Source: Phototrophicus methaneseepsis
GTDB taxonomy: Bacteria > Chloroflexota > Anaerolineae > Aggregatilineales > Phototrophicaceae
NCBI RefSeq assembly: GCF_015500095.1
Contig: NZ_CP062983.1
Span: 3,720,001 to 3,784,000 of the forward strand
Direction of reading: 5' to 3'
DNA: 64,000 nucleotides
Made by a program: the position numbers and the translations under genes. Positions within the stretch are counted from its first letter, which is position 1. Each line of letters begins with the position of its first letter. Under the pieces are notes generated by a model, which made no database searches, was not told the origin of the DNA, and was given only the letters and a program-made list of their open reading frames with translations. Below, piece by piece: positions 17,401 through 26,700 of the stretch.

Positions 17401-19459
17401 TGAAGCGCTCCGGCACGTTATCGTTGATCGTATTCAGCACAGATGCGACGCTACCATTACCCAGGGCAATCAAATCATCCGCTGTCGCCAACGGCATCTC
17501 TATAAACTGCGGCTGATTCGCCAAGGTTGACCATACATCACTCAATACTGGCGAAATACCATCCAGCGCCAAAACATCCAGCGAAAAATAACCAATGACC
17601 TCAGCATTGAGGGATGGAGCAAAATCAGGATCATTCTCAATCAGGAAAGCCACCGCATCCGGCGATAGACACCCAACCAAGGTCTCAGCAATGTTAAAAT
17701 TACCGCCCGTAATATCCAGCAAGCCCACGCCACATTCATTAAGCGCTGGCACAAACTCAGCGATGTTAATCTCAGGCATCTCCATGCCAGCCGTATCGCT
17801 ATCGCCCTGCCCCATTGCGCCAAAAGATTCGCCAAACAGCGTCAACGTATTAAAGAATTCCGCCGCGCTGAACGATGACACACCAAAACTCTCAGCCAAT
17901 TCACCACTCGGCTGAATAAACAGCAAGTCATCAGCCGTATCCATTTCAGCGCCGAACAAATCACCCATCAATGGATAGATAGCGGGCAGTTCCGGGCCTT
18001 CAGGATAATCTTCTGGCTCAACATCAGTCACTGTTTCGGTTGTACTTTCAGTATCATCTGTAGCGGCTACAGCCTCATTGCTACTCTCTGATTCAACAAC
18101 CTCATCCGCTGATGATGCAGCAGTGCCTTCACCCGTGCTAAAAATGCTAAACGTCGCCAGCGGCAAATCAGATAAGCTAAATGTGATGATCTGCGGCGGC
18201 TGAATCCTCCAACTTGTAGGCAGTGTTTCTGGGGCGATTTCGGCCTCGCCTGCCAGGGTCGTCGCAAGGGAAGATGCGGCCAGCGCATCTCGCGTAAAAC
18301 CATCCAAGCTATCAATATAATCGTCTGGCAAAGCCGCAAACACATCATCTGGCAAAGCTGCTAATTGATCCGCATTCAGGTCTTCAACCAGAGAGGGTTC
18401 AATTGCCAGCAGTTGCGTCACATCATCAGGCGTGAGGTCATCTGTCTGGCCTAAAGCGCCAACGATCTTACCCGTTTCGTAAAATTCATTGAAGACATCA
18501 CCCAGGGAACGCGTCAGCGTCACCATTTCTTGCAGGTCAGCCGCCGATTTAAAACCAGGCTCCAGCCAGCCCGCTGGTAATGTCGGAATCGTTTCTGGCA
18601 ATGTCGGTGCATCTAAGCCTAACGAACCAATCGTCGTTTCATCAATGGCTGCAACACCTAGACGTTCAGCAATGACTCGCCTCACATCAGGCGTTAATTG
18701 CAGCAAAAGGACTTCACCTTCGCTATCCTGAGCATCTTCCGTTAATGTCACAGCCGCTTCAGCTTCGCCCGGTAAGGATTGCCCGCCAGAAATATTTACA
18801 CTGGCGACAAGGGAGGCGTTCTCCAATTGGGGCACCAGCTCCTGTTCAATCAAACGTTGTAGAGCCGTCTTTTCACCATCATCTTGCAACGTTTGCGTCG
18901 CCAGGTAGGAAGCAAAGGCCGTGAAGGTTTCATCATTCAACGCCGACCAGACTTCTGGAGAAAGTTGAAATGCGAAGTTTGAGTTATTGCTCGCAAGATA
19001 CAACAGCACATCACCAGGTAACTCAGCCAGACGCTCAGCGGCGAAAACCTGAGAATCAGCGCCTTCTGGCGGCACGATACGCCGCTGAGGCAGCCACATA
19101 CTATCAATCGCCGCCTGGATTTCTCCTTGCAAATGCTGCTGATCGACACCGAAATCATTGCTAGCGATGATAATTGCGCCAATAGTGCTCGATGTCGTCG
19201 ATTCGATATTGACGACTTCCGGCACTGCATCAATTTCTTCCTCAAGTCGTGTCGTCACAACATTCAGAACTTGGTCGCTCGTCATGCCAGAAACTTGTGC
19301 AAGGATAATCGTCTGAGGGAACTCAACCGGGGGCAGCAATTCCTGTTGTAATTCAGAAGCAGCAACACCACCCATCACAATCACCAGGATGACAAGCGCA
19401 AACGTCACCAAGCGAAAACGCACCGAAAGGCGCGTAATAATATCGAAAAACCACCGCAT
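14489..19459 (-). CDS. Giant RND-family efflux transporter with two large insertions
   Basis: 1656 residues from the ATG at 19459 (GAGGAGAG, 8-nt spacer), against about 1000-1050 for normal RND pumps. The core is clear: TM1 near residues 15-36, the proton-relay Asp pair in GRVVDDSIVVLENI (about residue 1096), and the C-terminal TM bundle. About 600 extra residues sit in the first periplasmic loop (roughly 250-885). They are rich in degenerate helical repeats such as LSPEVLAELPEDVLAGLDD and LNADQLAALPDDVFAALPDD. A second insertion of about 65 residues between TM2 and TM3 (about 980-1045) appears to add two membrane helices. No membrane-fusion or outer-membrane partner is adjacent. The substrate is unknown. 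Confidence 0.88.
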   Translation of the reverse strand: MRWFFDIITRLSVRFRLVTFALVILVIVMGGVAASELQQELLPPVEFPQTIILAQVSGMTSDQVLNVVTTRLEEEIDAVPEVVNIESTTSSTIGAIIIASNDFGVDQQHLQGEIQAAIDSMWLPQRRIVPPEGADSQVFAAERLAELPGDVLLYLASNNSNFAFQLSPEVWSALNDETFTAFASYLATQTLQDDGEKTALQRLIEQELVPQLENASLVASVNISGGQSLPGEAEAAVTLTEDAQDSEGEVLLLQLTPDVRRVIAERLGVAAIDETTIGSLGLDAPTLPETIPTLPAGWLEPGFKSAADLQEMVTLTRSLGDVFNEFYETGKIVGALGQTDDLTPDDVTQLLAIEPSLVEDLNADQLAALPDDVFAALPDDYIDSLDGFTRDALAASSLATTLAGEAEIAPETLPTSWRIQPPQIITFSLSDLPLATFSIFSTGEGTAASSADEVVESESSNEAVAATDDTESTTETVTDVEPEDYPEGPELPAIYPLMGDLFGAEMDTADDLLFIQPSGELAESFGVSSFSAAEFFNTLTLFGESFGAMGQGDSDTAGMEMPEINIAEFVPALNECGVGLLDITGGNFNIAETLVGCLSPDAVAFLIENDPDFAPSLNAEVIGYFSLDVLALDGISPVLSDVWSTLANQPQFIEMPLATADDLIALGNGSVASVLNTINDNVPERFTGYEVRLFDSLTPTLIMYFQQEEPDFFEELSTDVLLKLSPEVLAELPEDVLAGLDDETRNQIDAIASGDAPSAAQELSDLYTVDTDIEPTDPDAPALGPTWQMIVAFIPGVDSLDNASDIVRHSEVIGAPAEFVNSFLTGQGASLAPDLIGELSVDALTYINERDDAFLTNLQPQALQMLQPDVLAALPQAIQERATADEIFIPTTQVTRANGNSSLSVTVYKRSDANTVEAFYAVNDIVEGVNAANDDIDVTIAFEQSSFIEESISGVVREGSLGAFFAVINILIFLSGGVWGRRGRSIVGALLVALSVGFLLFQLSSLNSVANGDLQVAWDLADPLMRVIGIAGIIAGLLIVVWPGTLPYPAWRSTIVIGISIPLSILAALAMMHWLPFEELTLNIMTLSGLTVAIGRVVDDSIVVLENIYREIERGLDKHDAIIEGTRDVSVAIFSATMIAVVVFLPLGFTGGIVGEFFLPFGLAVTYALAGSFVVAITVVPALASIFISASEIHEEEDSWMERLYVPSLKFALRSNATRFGIIIIALLSIVLSVILAATRPLTFLPDFGEPQISVSVNMPEGTSIIETNRLVVEMANFIDDTIPEDERSTIRETVGGSGFSFEALFAGESVSENVADITVGITSMEAADEYVHVLRDRAFEIFGEENVSVTAGSLTSEGFSGFELVLSGPDQAVLEELDPVIIETLNGIDGITNVESNLSAAAMPGAEGGSVTYVRIDQKPALSYTAELETEDTIGLTQTAIDVLAENVELPDGVEITQGFDSQIQTEGFEDLGVAILSALVIIIIILIVVFGSLVYWIAIIFSVIVAPVGAAIALTITDRVLGISAMIGLLMLLGLVITNAIVLIDRVNSNRSERGMGLYDALVEAGARRLRPILMTTIATIIALIPLSLGLSEGAIIAKELGTVVIGGVLSSMLLTLLVVPAVYYVLSQLTQLVLRSLGRETPMTDVDTKDSGS

Positions 19460-19591
19460 GTATAGCACTCTCCTCTAGTAGGTAAAACCAGAACCGTCCA
19501 AACACATTACGTAACAAAGCGAAGCTTCGTATCAGCTTGCTAGACGTCATTGTGAAAAAATGAACGGGAAAATAGCAGTTTTGAAAAAGCC

Positions 19592-19619
19592 ATATTGATC
19601 GATCTATATTGATCGATCT
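19592..19619. repeat. Perfect tandem 14-bp direct repeat in the divergent efflux promoter region
   Basis: ATATTGATCGATCT occurs twice head to tail (19592-19605 and 19606-19619). Each copy contains the palindrome GATCGATC. TTGAAA (19581-19586) and TATATT (19605-19610) with an 18-bp spacer could form a plus-strand promoter overlapped by the repeat. It lies in the 410-bp gap between the RND gene (-) and the ABC exporter (+), a natural place for a shared operator. The rest of the gap holds no supported gene. Confidence 0.6.
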
Positions 19620-19869
19620 GTAAGACCTGTAATTGAAGTCCTTGAATATCTTACCACGGCACTTTATACAGAACAATGGAGATGAAAATCACGGATGAAA
19701 ACGAATGCGCAGATTAACTACAATCTATTTAGCTATCTATAAATAACAACACGCGGTGAATTGAGCAAGCGTGACATGGCTATAGAACCATCTATAGACC
19801 ATTCCACAAATACAAAAATGATTTGCTGTACAATAAAAGACTTAATTGCCACATTGTAGAATGTACGTC

Positions 19870-21675
19870 ATGACACAACACGCACAGACGAAAAAACATC
19901 CTTTTTTACGCTTATTGCAATACGCAAGTCAACATCGCCGGAATGTTGCTCTGGCAAGTATATTTTCCGTCCTAAACAAAATTGTCGATCTGGCACCCCC
20001 TGCCCTGATTGGTGTCGCAGTCGATATCGTCGTGGAACAAGAAAATTCCTTATTAGCGCGCATGGGTATTGAAGATGTCTTTACGCAGTTACTGGTGCTG
20101 GGCGTCATCACGCTCATCATCTGGGCGCTGGAATCCTTGTTTGATTACCTCAATCGTCTGATCTGGCGTGGTCTCGCCCAGACTATGGAACATCAACTGC
20201 GAATTGATACCTACTCCCATATCCAATCGTTGGAACTCGCCTATTTTGAAGACCAAAGCACGGGCAACTTGATGTCCATTATCAATGATGATGTCAACCA
20301 GCTAGAGCGCTTCCTGGATATTGGGGCTAACAGCTTAATACAGGTTGCGACGACAGTCATCGTCATCGGCGGAGCATTCTTCTTACTAGCACCGTCTGTT
20401 GCATGGATGGCCGTCATTCCCATTCCGGTTATCATCTATGGGTCTATGTGGTTCCAAAAGCAAATTGGCCCCCGTTATAGCGCTGTCCGTGAACAAGTCG
20501 GTGTTTTAAACAGCCAGCTATCTAATAACCTGAGCGGCATCACAACGATTAAGAGCTTCACAGCTGAAGAGCACGAAGTTGCCCGCATCGAAAAAGCAAG
20601 CCAAGCTTACGAGCATCATAACCGCCGTGCCATTGTACTCAGCGCCGCCTTCACCCCCATTATTCGTATGGCGATTGTCGCGGGCTTCCTTGCCATTATG
20701 ATCTTTGGTGGTGACCTTGTCCTCAAAGGCTCCTTGGCCGTAGCAGCTTACAGCACCATGGTCTTTATGACCCAACGCCTGCTCTGGCCCCTCACCACAC
20801 TTGGCGAAACCTTCGACTTGTATCAGCGAGCGATGGCTTCAACAGCACGCATTATGGACCTGCTCGACGTGCAAACGACAATTGTTGATGGCCCTGAACA
20901 ACTGCCAACAAAGCAAGTCAAAGGGAGCGTTAGTTTTGATGATGTTGACTTCGCTTATTCCAATGGAAAGCAAGTGATTAAAGGCTTATCCTTCGATATT
21001 GAAGCCGGAGAAACAGCAGCAATTGTAGGCTCCACAGGGGCCGGCAAGAGTACCATTATCAAGTTGCTCCTACGCCTCTACGATGTGACGTCTGGTAAGA
21101 TCACGCTCGATGGATACGACTTACGGGAACTCAACATCGAAGATTTGCGCAAAGCCATTGGCCTCGTCAGCCAGGATGTTTTCTTATTCCACGGAACCGT
21201 CCGAGAAAATATTGCTTATGGTTCCTTTGGCGCTAGCGATGAAGACATCATTGCAGCCGCCCAAATTGCAGAAGCCCATGATTTCATCTTATCCTTGCCG
21301 GAAGGCTACGATACTGTCGTTGGCGAACGTGGTCAGAAGCTATCCGGCGGGCAGCGGCAGCGCATTTCTATTGCCCGTGCCATACTCAAAAATCCGCCTG
21401 TGCTCGTCTTAGACGAAGCAACTTCTTCTGTGGATAATGAAACAGAGGCCGCTATTCAACGTTCATTAGAGCGCATCATCGTTGGCCGCACCACAATCGT
21501 GATTGCACACCGCCTCTCCACAATCCGCCATGCGGATGTCATCTTCGTCCTTGAAAACGGTAACCTCATTGAACGCGGTCGCCACGAAGAGTTATTGACC
21601 CAACAGGGCCTCTATGCAGCGCTATGGCGTGTCCAGACTGGTGAGAATCCGGCTATGGTTAATAACCCCAAGTAA
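19870..21675 (+). CDS. ABC exporter, fused permease/ATPase (MsbA/LmrA-like)
   Basis: 601 residues from the ATG at 19870; ATG 19861 and TTG 19846 are in-frame alternatives and none has a clear ribosome site. The N-terminal half is a six-helix ABC exporter transmembrane domain (about residues 20-310) with the coupling-helix element [17 protein letters not shown]. The C-terminal ATPase has Walker [10 protein letters not shown], signature [14 protein letters not shown], Walker [13 protein letters not shown] and the H-loop AHRLSTI. It acts as a dimer exporting a lipid, drug or peptide; the substrate cannot be told from sequence. Divergence from the RND gene suggests a shared regulation of two efflux systems. 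Confidence 0.9.
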   Translation: MTQHAQTKKHPFLRLLQYASQHRRNVALASIFSVLNKIVDLAPPALIGVAVDIVVEQENSLLARMGIEDVFTQLLVLGVITLIIWALESLFDYLNRLIWRGLAQTMEHQLRIDTYSHIQSLELAYFEDQSTGNLMSIINDDVNQLERFLDIGANSLIQVATTVIVIGGAFFLLAPSVAWMAVIPIPVIIYGSMWFQKQIGPRYSAVREQVGVLNSQLSNNLSGITTIKSFTAEEHEVARIEKASQAYEHHNRRAIVLSAAFTPIIRMAIVAGFLAIMIFGGDLVLKGSLAVAAYSTMVFMTQRLLWPLTTLGETFDLYQRAMASTARIMDLLDVQTTIVDGPEQLPTKQVKGSVSFDDVDFAYSNGKQVIKGLSFDIEAGETAAIVGSTGAGKSTIIKLLLRLYDVTSGKITLDGYDLRELNIEDLRKAIGLVSQDVFLFHGTVRENIAYGSFGASDEDIIAAAQIAEAHDFILSLPEGYDTVVGERGQKLSGGQRQRISIARAILKNPPVLVLDEATSSVDNETEAAIQRSLERIIVGRTTIVIAHRLSTIRHADVIFVLENGNLIERGRHEELLTQQGLYAALWRVQTGENPAMVNNPK

Positions 21676-21755
21676 CGCACCGAATGACACATCGCATTCA
21701 GATGTCAAACTGACAGCATCGCGAGAAACAACCTATTTAAACCCATACAAACCAA

Positions 21756-21786
21756 AAAGCGCGGAGTTCATTACTTCGCGCTTTTT
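21756..21786. terminator. Bidirectional intrinsic terminator
   Basis: AAAAGCGCGGAG and CTTCGCGCTTTT form a long stem with one G-T pair and a 7-nt loop, flanked by A and T runs. It ends the ABC exporter (+) and the GluRS-like gene (-). Confidence 0.85.
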
Positions 21787-21811
21787 GATCCCCACACCCC
21801 AACAAGCCGGC

Positions 21812-22747
21812 TTAGCTTGTTGCTGTCCCTCGATAATGTCGATTACTCAGTTCGCGCAGCTCATCATGATCCAGAACAAGGCCCTGGTTGGGTCGTCCCG
21901 GAGTTTTCAGCAGTAACTGCTCAAGATATTCAACAATGGCTTTAGGATGGTAGCCCTTCTCAAACAGCCGGTCGACCGTTGATTCTTCAAAAACATGGTG
22001 AATCTCAGGATCAATAAACTGAGGCACATGCAACCATAATGGACGTTCCCACCCCAATACGTCATGCAGTACCAGCTCTTCAGCAATTGTTTCAAGAGCG
22101 CTCTCACTCCTGATATGTGTTGTCACTTGCATAAAGTGGTTATCAACCACATTCGCAAAATAAGGCATCGGCATTCCCTCAACAGTTAACAGCGATAGAT
22201 GATCCATTTCACTGCTTTCAAACTGCATCTCGCCCCAGACAGGATCTGTATAAGTGAGCCTTTTATTCTGCTTCACCCGGAGCCGCGCTGTATATTGCTG
22301 TTTAGACGATAAATGCTCTATAACTACGTCATCGTCGTAATCTGCCAGATCAGGCACGATGTTACCGGCCTTATCTGTCGTAAAGAAAGCGTAATCAGCC
22401 TTATCTTCATCAATAAGATAGTGAATGACTTCCTGATAAGAATCATACCGTTCCCGGCGAGCATAAGGATAATACCCACCCAGATCGAGGTGTTCGTCAG
22501 GCTCTAAGTTCAGCCAGGACAACATATTGAAAATTTGTGTTGGGAGTGTAGAACTTAGCGGATCTGGATCACTATCATCCAGATGCACAATGAGGACACC
22601 GCCCGTACTCTTTGCCAGTGTTTTGCCAACCAGCGCTTTACAGGCGTCCTGTAAAGTTAAATATGGCTCAGCACGCAGCGTAACCAGCACAGCTTCCCCA
22701 CACGTTTGGCGCTTCGGCCACTTCATATAAAATGGATTGAGTAACAT
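21812..22747 (-). CDS. Glutamyl-tRNA synthetase-like pseudoenzyme (no HIGH or KMSKS motif)
   Basis: 311 residues from the ATG at 22747 (GGGGGA just upstream). The sequence follows the catalytic Rossmann domain of class I GluRS/GlnRS in order: GGVLIVHLDDSDPDPLSS (family L-R-I-E-D-T-D), GGYYPYARRERYDSYQEVI (family GPYRQSERxxxY), YAFFTT, YTARLRV, then EMDHLSLLTVEGMPMPYFANVVDNHFM (shown by its ends: family D-D-F-V-L-L-R-x-D-G-x-P-T-Y-x-x-x-V-V-D-D). The HIGH region at the N-terminus is replaced by PYLTLQDACKAL, and no KMSKS or anticodon-binding domain is present. ATP and tRNA use are therefore unlikely. It may bind glutamate or an adenylate-like ligand, or serve as a regulator; this is inference. 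Confidence 0.65.
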   Translation of the reverse strand: MLLNPFYMKWPKRQTCGEAVLVTLRAEPYLTLQDACKALVGKTLAKSTGGVLIVHLDDSDPDPLSSTLPTQIFNMLSWLNLEPDEHLDLGGYYPYARRERYDSYQEVIHYLIDEDKADYAFFTTDKAGNIVPDLADYDDDVVIEHLSSKQQYTARLRVKQNKRLTYTDPVWGEMQFESSEMDHLSLLTVEGMPMPYFANVVDNHFMQVTTHIRSESALETIAEELVLHDVLGWERPLWLHVPQFIDPEIHHVFEESTVDRLFEKGYHPKAIVEYLEQLLLKTPGRPNQGLVLDHDELRELSNRHYRGTATS

Positions 22748-22829
22748 AGAATCCCCCACGGATACGTTCTATGTTACTAGATTATGATGGTTATTGTCCT
22801 TAATGTGTCGTCAGTGCGTCGTCTCAATC

Positions 22830-23066
22830 TTACGAATAATAAATACGTTCCCAAATTTGACGAATAACATCTTTTTGATCACGCCACATACGGACATCCA
22901 AGGCTACAGTTTGGGCCTGCTGCAAAACTTCAGGATGTGTATGAAAAAGCCATCTATAAAATTCACTAAAGTTACCCATTACTTTCGTCGTCTCTGCCCT
23001 CAAATGAAGCCGCACAGAATCCTCAAGTTCCCAAAATAACTGCTGCGAGTCCAAGCGAGACTGCAT
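22830..23066 (-). CDS. Small protein of unknown function
   Basis: 78 residues, mostly predicted helical, rich in Trp, His, Arg and Gln (RWLFHTHPEVLQQAQ, WRDQKDVIRQIWERIYY). The ATG at 23066 has a strong ribosome site (GGAGGA, 5-nt spacer), the main support for the gene. It has no signal peptide, membrane segment or recognised motif. It lies 82 bp upstream of the GluRS-like gene on the same strand and may be transcribed with it. Confidence 0.6.
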   Translation of the reverse strand: MQSRLDSQQLFWELEDSVRLHLRAETTKVMGNFSEFYRWLFHTHPEVLQQAQTVALDVRMWRDQKDVIRQIWERIYYS

Positions 23067-23178
23067 CCATCTCCTCCAATCCTACGCTCTCATCAAATCC
23101 TATCATAATAATAACGTAAATGCAATTAATAACACATTCTACATGCAAAGTTATGGCTACCACAACATATCAGAGACA

Positions 23179-23229
23179 TTGTCGCCTTTGTGTCGCAATT
23201 CTGTCACAAAGCGACTGCTCTCTTATAGA
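23179..23229 (+). promoter_or_regulatory. Promoter with SARP-box-like direct heptamer repeats
   Basis: Three heptamers, TTGTCGC (23179-23185), GTGTCGC (23190-23196) and CTGTCAC (23201-23207), are spaced by exactly 4 bp, giving an 11-bp period on one DNA face. This is the known layout of SARP activator sites. The third heptamer overlaps CTGTCA (23201-23206), a possible -35, with TATAGA at 23224-23229 as -10 and a 17-bp spacer. The region also forms a near-perfect inverted repeat (GTCGCCTTTGTG at 23181-23192 and CACAAAGCGAC at 23205-23215). It points to the peptide gene downstream, and a SARP-like regulator gene is its convergent neighbour. Confidence 0.6.
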
Positions 23230-23235
23230 AAACTT

Positions 23236-23500
23236 TTGTAATGTGAATACAAAGCGCGATTGAATGATCAATCGCTGGCGGCAAGACAATCACGAATAGC
23301 AGAGGGGAATGGCTATGAAGTGATTTTCAGCGCAAGCCCTGACTGTGAAACAAAGTTTGGCGACCACGTTCACAGCCAGAGCACCACGCAAGCCCAGAGG
23401 GTATTCGGGGCTCGTTCTGATCGTACAGACTTATATGTCGTTCGTCAACGAGCCAACGCCAATCTCACAACCACAAAAATTGAACAATAAAGGGAAAACC
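23236..23500 (+). promoter_or_regulatory. Long untranslated leader of the small peptide gene
   Basis: About 265 nt lie between the predicted transcription start and the ATG at 23501. Two overlapping frames stay open here but neither has a ribosome site, so I treat the stretch as a 5' leader. It ends with the ribosome site AAAGGGA. A structural or attenuation role is possible but not shown. Confidence 0.35.
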
Positions 23501-23647
23501 ATGGACCGCATGATTCAATGGTTGGCAGTTGCTTTGGTTTCGTTCGTACTCATTGCTGGCCCAGCCGTGGACAGCCTGAGCAATATTGCCGGTACAAGCC
23601 ATTCAATTGAAATTGTCAGTGGCGGTACACCGGGCGACTGCTGCTAG
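23501..23647 (+). CDS. 48-residue exported peptide with Gly-Gly and TPGDCC C-terminus
   Basis: The ATG at 23501 is preceded by AAAGGGA at good spacing, and the frame ends TGCTGCTAG. The product has a short charged start (MDRM), a hydrophobic segment (IQWLAVALVSFVLIAG, about residues 5-20), a polar middle, and the C-terminal tail IVSGGTPGDCC. The layout of a signal or membrane segment, a spacer and a short Cys-ending tail after Gly-Gly resembles propeptides of secreted signals or small bacteriocins. It has its own promoter with SARP-like repeats and its own terminator, and faces a SARP-TPR regulator gene. No family was recognised. Cleavage after Gly-Gly to leave the hexapeptide is a hypothesis. 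Confidence 0.6.
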   Translation: MDRMIQWLAVALVSFVLIAGPAVDSLSNIAGTSHSIEIVSGGTPGDCC

Positions 23648-23676
23648 TCGCAGACAACACATACACTAAATAACTC

Positions 23677-23706
23677 AGGGAATCAGGCTTATCTGATTCC
23701 CTTTTC
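23677..23706 (+). terminator. Intrinsic terminator of the peptide gene
   Basis: GGGAATCAG (23678-23686) and CTGATTCCC (23693-23701) form a perfect 9-bp stem with a 6-nt loop, followed by a TTTTCTTT run on the plus strand. The minus-strand side lacks a good T run. Confidence 0.88.
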
Positions 23707-23741
23707 TTTAGAGAAGCCTACCCTAATAGGAATAACATGGC

Positions 23742-26700
23742 TCAATCTATTTCCAACAATTCCACAAGTGCATCGACAACACGAAAGTGATGTAGTTCAG
23801 GGAAGTTATCCAATCCATATTGAAAGAAGAAAGCCGTTCTATCTAGATGGAAACGTGTAATCGAGCAATCTTTTAATTGCGCAATCTGGTCCCCGAGTAA
23901 AGCCTTTAACCGTCCTACTGTCTCTTCAGTATCGTCAGGCCCTATAATCCATTCCTGCGCCAATACAATAATACTCAAACAATACAACGCCTCTGCAATT
24001 AAAAAAGCAACATCTAGCTTAACAGCGCTATCCAGAGCATGCTTGGCATAACGCTGTGCATCAGCCCAGTTATGGTACTGGAATTCGAGTTTAGCTAAGT
24101 CAATTGCAAAATCGACCGCAAGCCTGGAAGAAACCAACCGAGACGAGAGGATCAGAGCGCGCTTAAATGAGGCTTCAGCGCGGACACGATAATGTTCAGC
24201 AGCTTCTACACGTCCCATACTACGCGCAATATTGGCAATCAGTTCTTGGTGCTGTAGTCGTTCGGCGATATCTGAGGCACGGTTAAGATGAAGTCGCGCA
24301 TCATGAAATCGCCCCAAATAAAAACTTGTAATCCCCAGGTTCAAATTAATATAGCCCTGCCGTTCAAAGTTACCAATCTGCGCAGATAAAGTTTGCGCCT
24401 GCAAGAAGTAATCGAACGCGGCCTCAAAGTCGACAAGTTCCAACCGAATCACACCAAGGGCCGTCACTGAATAGAGCTCGACATGTGGGTTGTTTACTTG
24501 GCGCGCAAGCTCGAGACTTTCCTCCACATAGACACTTGCTTGGTCAAACTTGTTATCAAATATTTCTGTCGAGCCAAGATTCGCTAAAACAGTGCAGAGA
24601 ATGCTTAGATCACCACTCTGGCGCGCATACTGTTTTGCCATCTCCAGATGACGGCGAGACTGCTCTATAGGATAGCTTTTCCTGATGATGATACCCAATT
24701 GCTCATGGATACCAGCCAATAAACTCACTGACTGAGTAGATTCAGCCTGTTCTAGAGCGCTCTGCAAATGCATGCCAGCATCTTCAAATTCACCCTGCTT
24801 AACATCGAGCTTAGCAATGTTAAGCAGCAATTCAGCTTGCATTTCCACATCAACTTCAGATAGCGTCGTCTCAGCCCCACTTAACAAGCGGCGCGCAAAA
24901 TAATACTGTCCACGTGCGATCAAATATGGGACAAAGCGGTTAATGCGGCTAATACCAACAGCATCCAACTCAAAGCAAAAATCGAAAGCGCGCAATATGT
25001 TACGATAATGCTGGTCCAGCAACTCAAACTGGTTTGAATACATTTCTAAATAGCCAAATTCAATCCGGCAAAATTGCGATCGTAAGTATTCCTTATAGGA
25101 TTCATGGCTTGGCAAATTTTGGGCATCTAATGCGCGCAAATACGTACGCGTCAGAGGATGTATCTGATAACGGCCTTCTTCATAATCAATGATGCCGATT
25201 TGACCTAATTTTTTGAGCATGAGTTCAAGTTCGATTTTCGATAGCCGATCTTCCATGCGGTCCAAATCCGCGAGTTGGGGGCCCTCCAATGGATCAAATT
25301 GCAAAATCATAGCAAGAACGAACTTCATGCGTCCTTCCAGCAGTTGCCAGCACCATGCCATCAAGGGATTTTCCGATACAGTCCCTTCAACCTGTGCGAT
25401 TGCATCTGCAATGGATAACTTATAAGCACGGATACTACTAGCCAATATCCTCAATGAAAGCGGTTTACCCTGGGTGACGTTCAGCAACCTGTGAGCATGG
25501 ATGGAAACATCATCGCCAATGCTTTTTTCCTGCTCCATGTATTTTGAGAAGATGCGAGCAACGATCTCAGGCGATGAAATAGGCTGAAGCGCCACATCGA
25601 AGGTATCATTCCAGGCTTCATAAGTACAAACAATCGTTGGGACATGCTCACTCAGCAACTTAATACGGCTTTGCATCTCATGATCAAAAACTTGACCGGA
25701 TTCTTGTTGATCAAGAACGAGTAAATAATCACCTTCATCCAGCAGATTCTCAATGCTCAGATACTTGTTCCGATAATCCAGTGCCACAATTGGCGATTTA
25801 TCCGCTTTTAAAGCAATTGTATTGAGCAAATCTTCAAAATCTGTTTTGAACGTCATCTTAATGTAGATCGTTCGATCAACGAGCTTACCACGCTGACAAG
25901 CAAAGCCAACAGCTCTGGCAAACTCAGACTTACCCATCCCCTGCTCGCCAGAAACCGTCAATACAGACGCTGTATGTTTTGTAAACAAGGCCTCAAAAAC
26001 AGTTTCAAGCTCAGCATCACGCCCAATAACAATGCCACCGGCCCAGATTTTCAGATCATGGATATTGACCCGTGCCACTGTATCCAGCTTGAGAACACCC
26101 AATTCAGGCTGAACGCCACGATCAAAGAGCTGCTTCCAGCCTACAGAAGGGTAACCTATGATGTTGGAGTCGTTTAATTCAACTTCAGTCAGGATATCCC
26201 AATATTGCAGCATTTGCGTATGACGCTGCGTATGCGCAGATAACCAGATCAAATATTGCAGTGGCAAATTCGCGGTTGGCAAGCTCTCATGCCAACGAAC
26301 CGCATACTTGAGCGCAGCCTCATAATTGCCAAAAGTAATCTCATTCTGGATGAGCTTTTCAAGTAACTGGTGAAAACGTGACCTAAGGGCATCATAGTGC
26401 TTTTGCATCCAGGGCTTGAGGCCACGTCGCTTAGAGCTTAAGCCGTAATCTTGCAAGAAATCTTCTTGATATAAATCATAAGCTTGCTTCAGTGAGGTAT
26501 GTACACGCTTTCGTGCTGCAAGCGTCTTTTGTTCAGCTGTCACATCTGATAAGGCAATAAATTCCTGTACATCGATCCAAACCTGGCTGCCATCATAGCT
26601 AAGCGTTGTGCGCTCTGCTTTAATGCATAAATCCCTAACCGATTTCGACAAGCTATGAAGGGCGTGCTTACGAAAGCTTTCCTTATTTGCATCTGTCAGG

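Noticed and set aside
23260-23490. 76-codon frame before the small peptide gene
   Set aside because: It starts with TTG without a ribosome site, and its composition shows no domain or signal. I treat the stretch as leader RNA.
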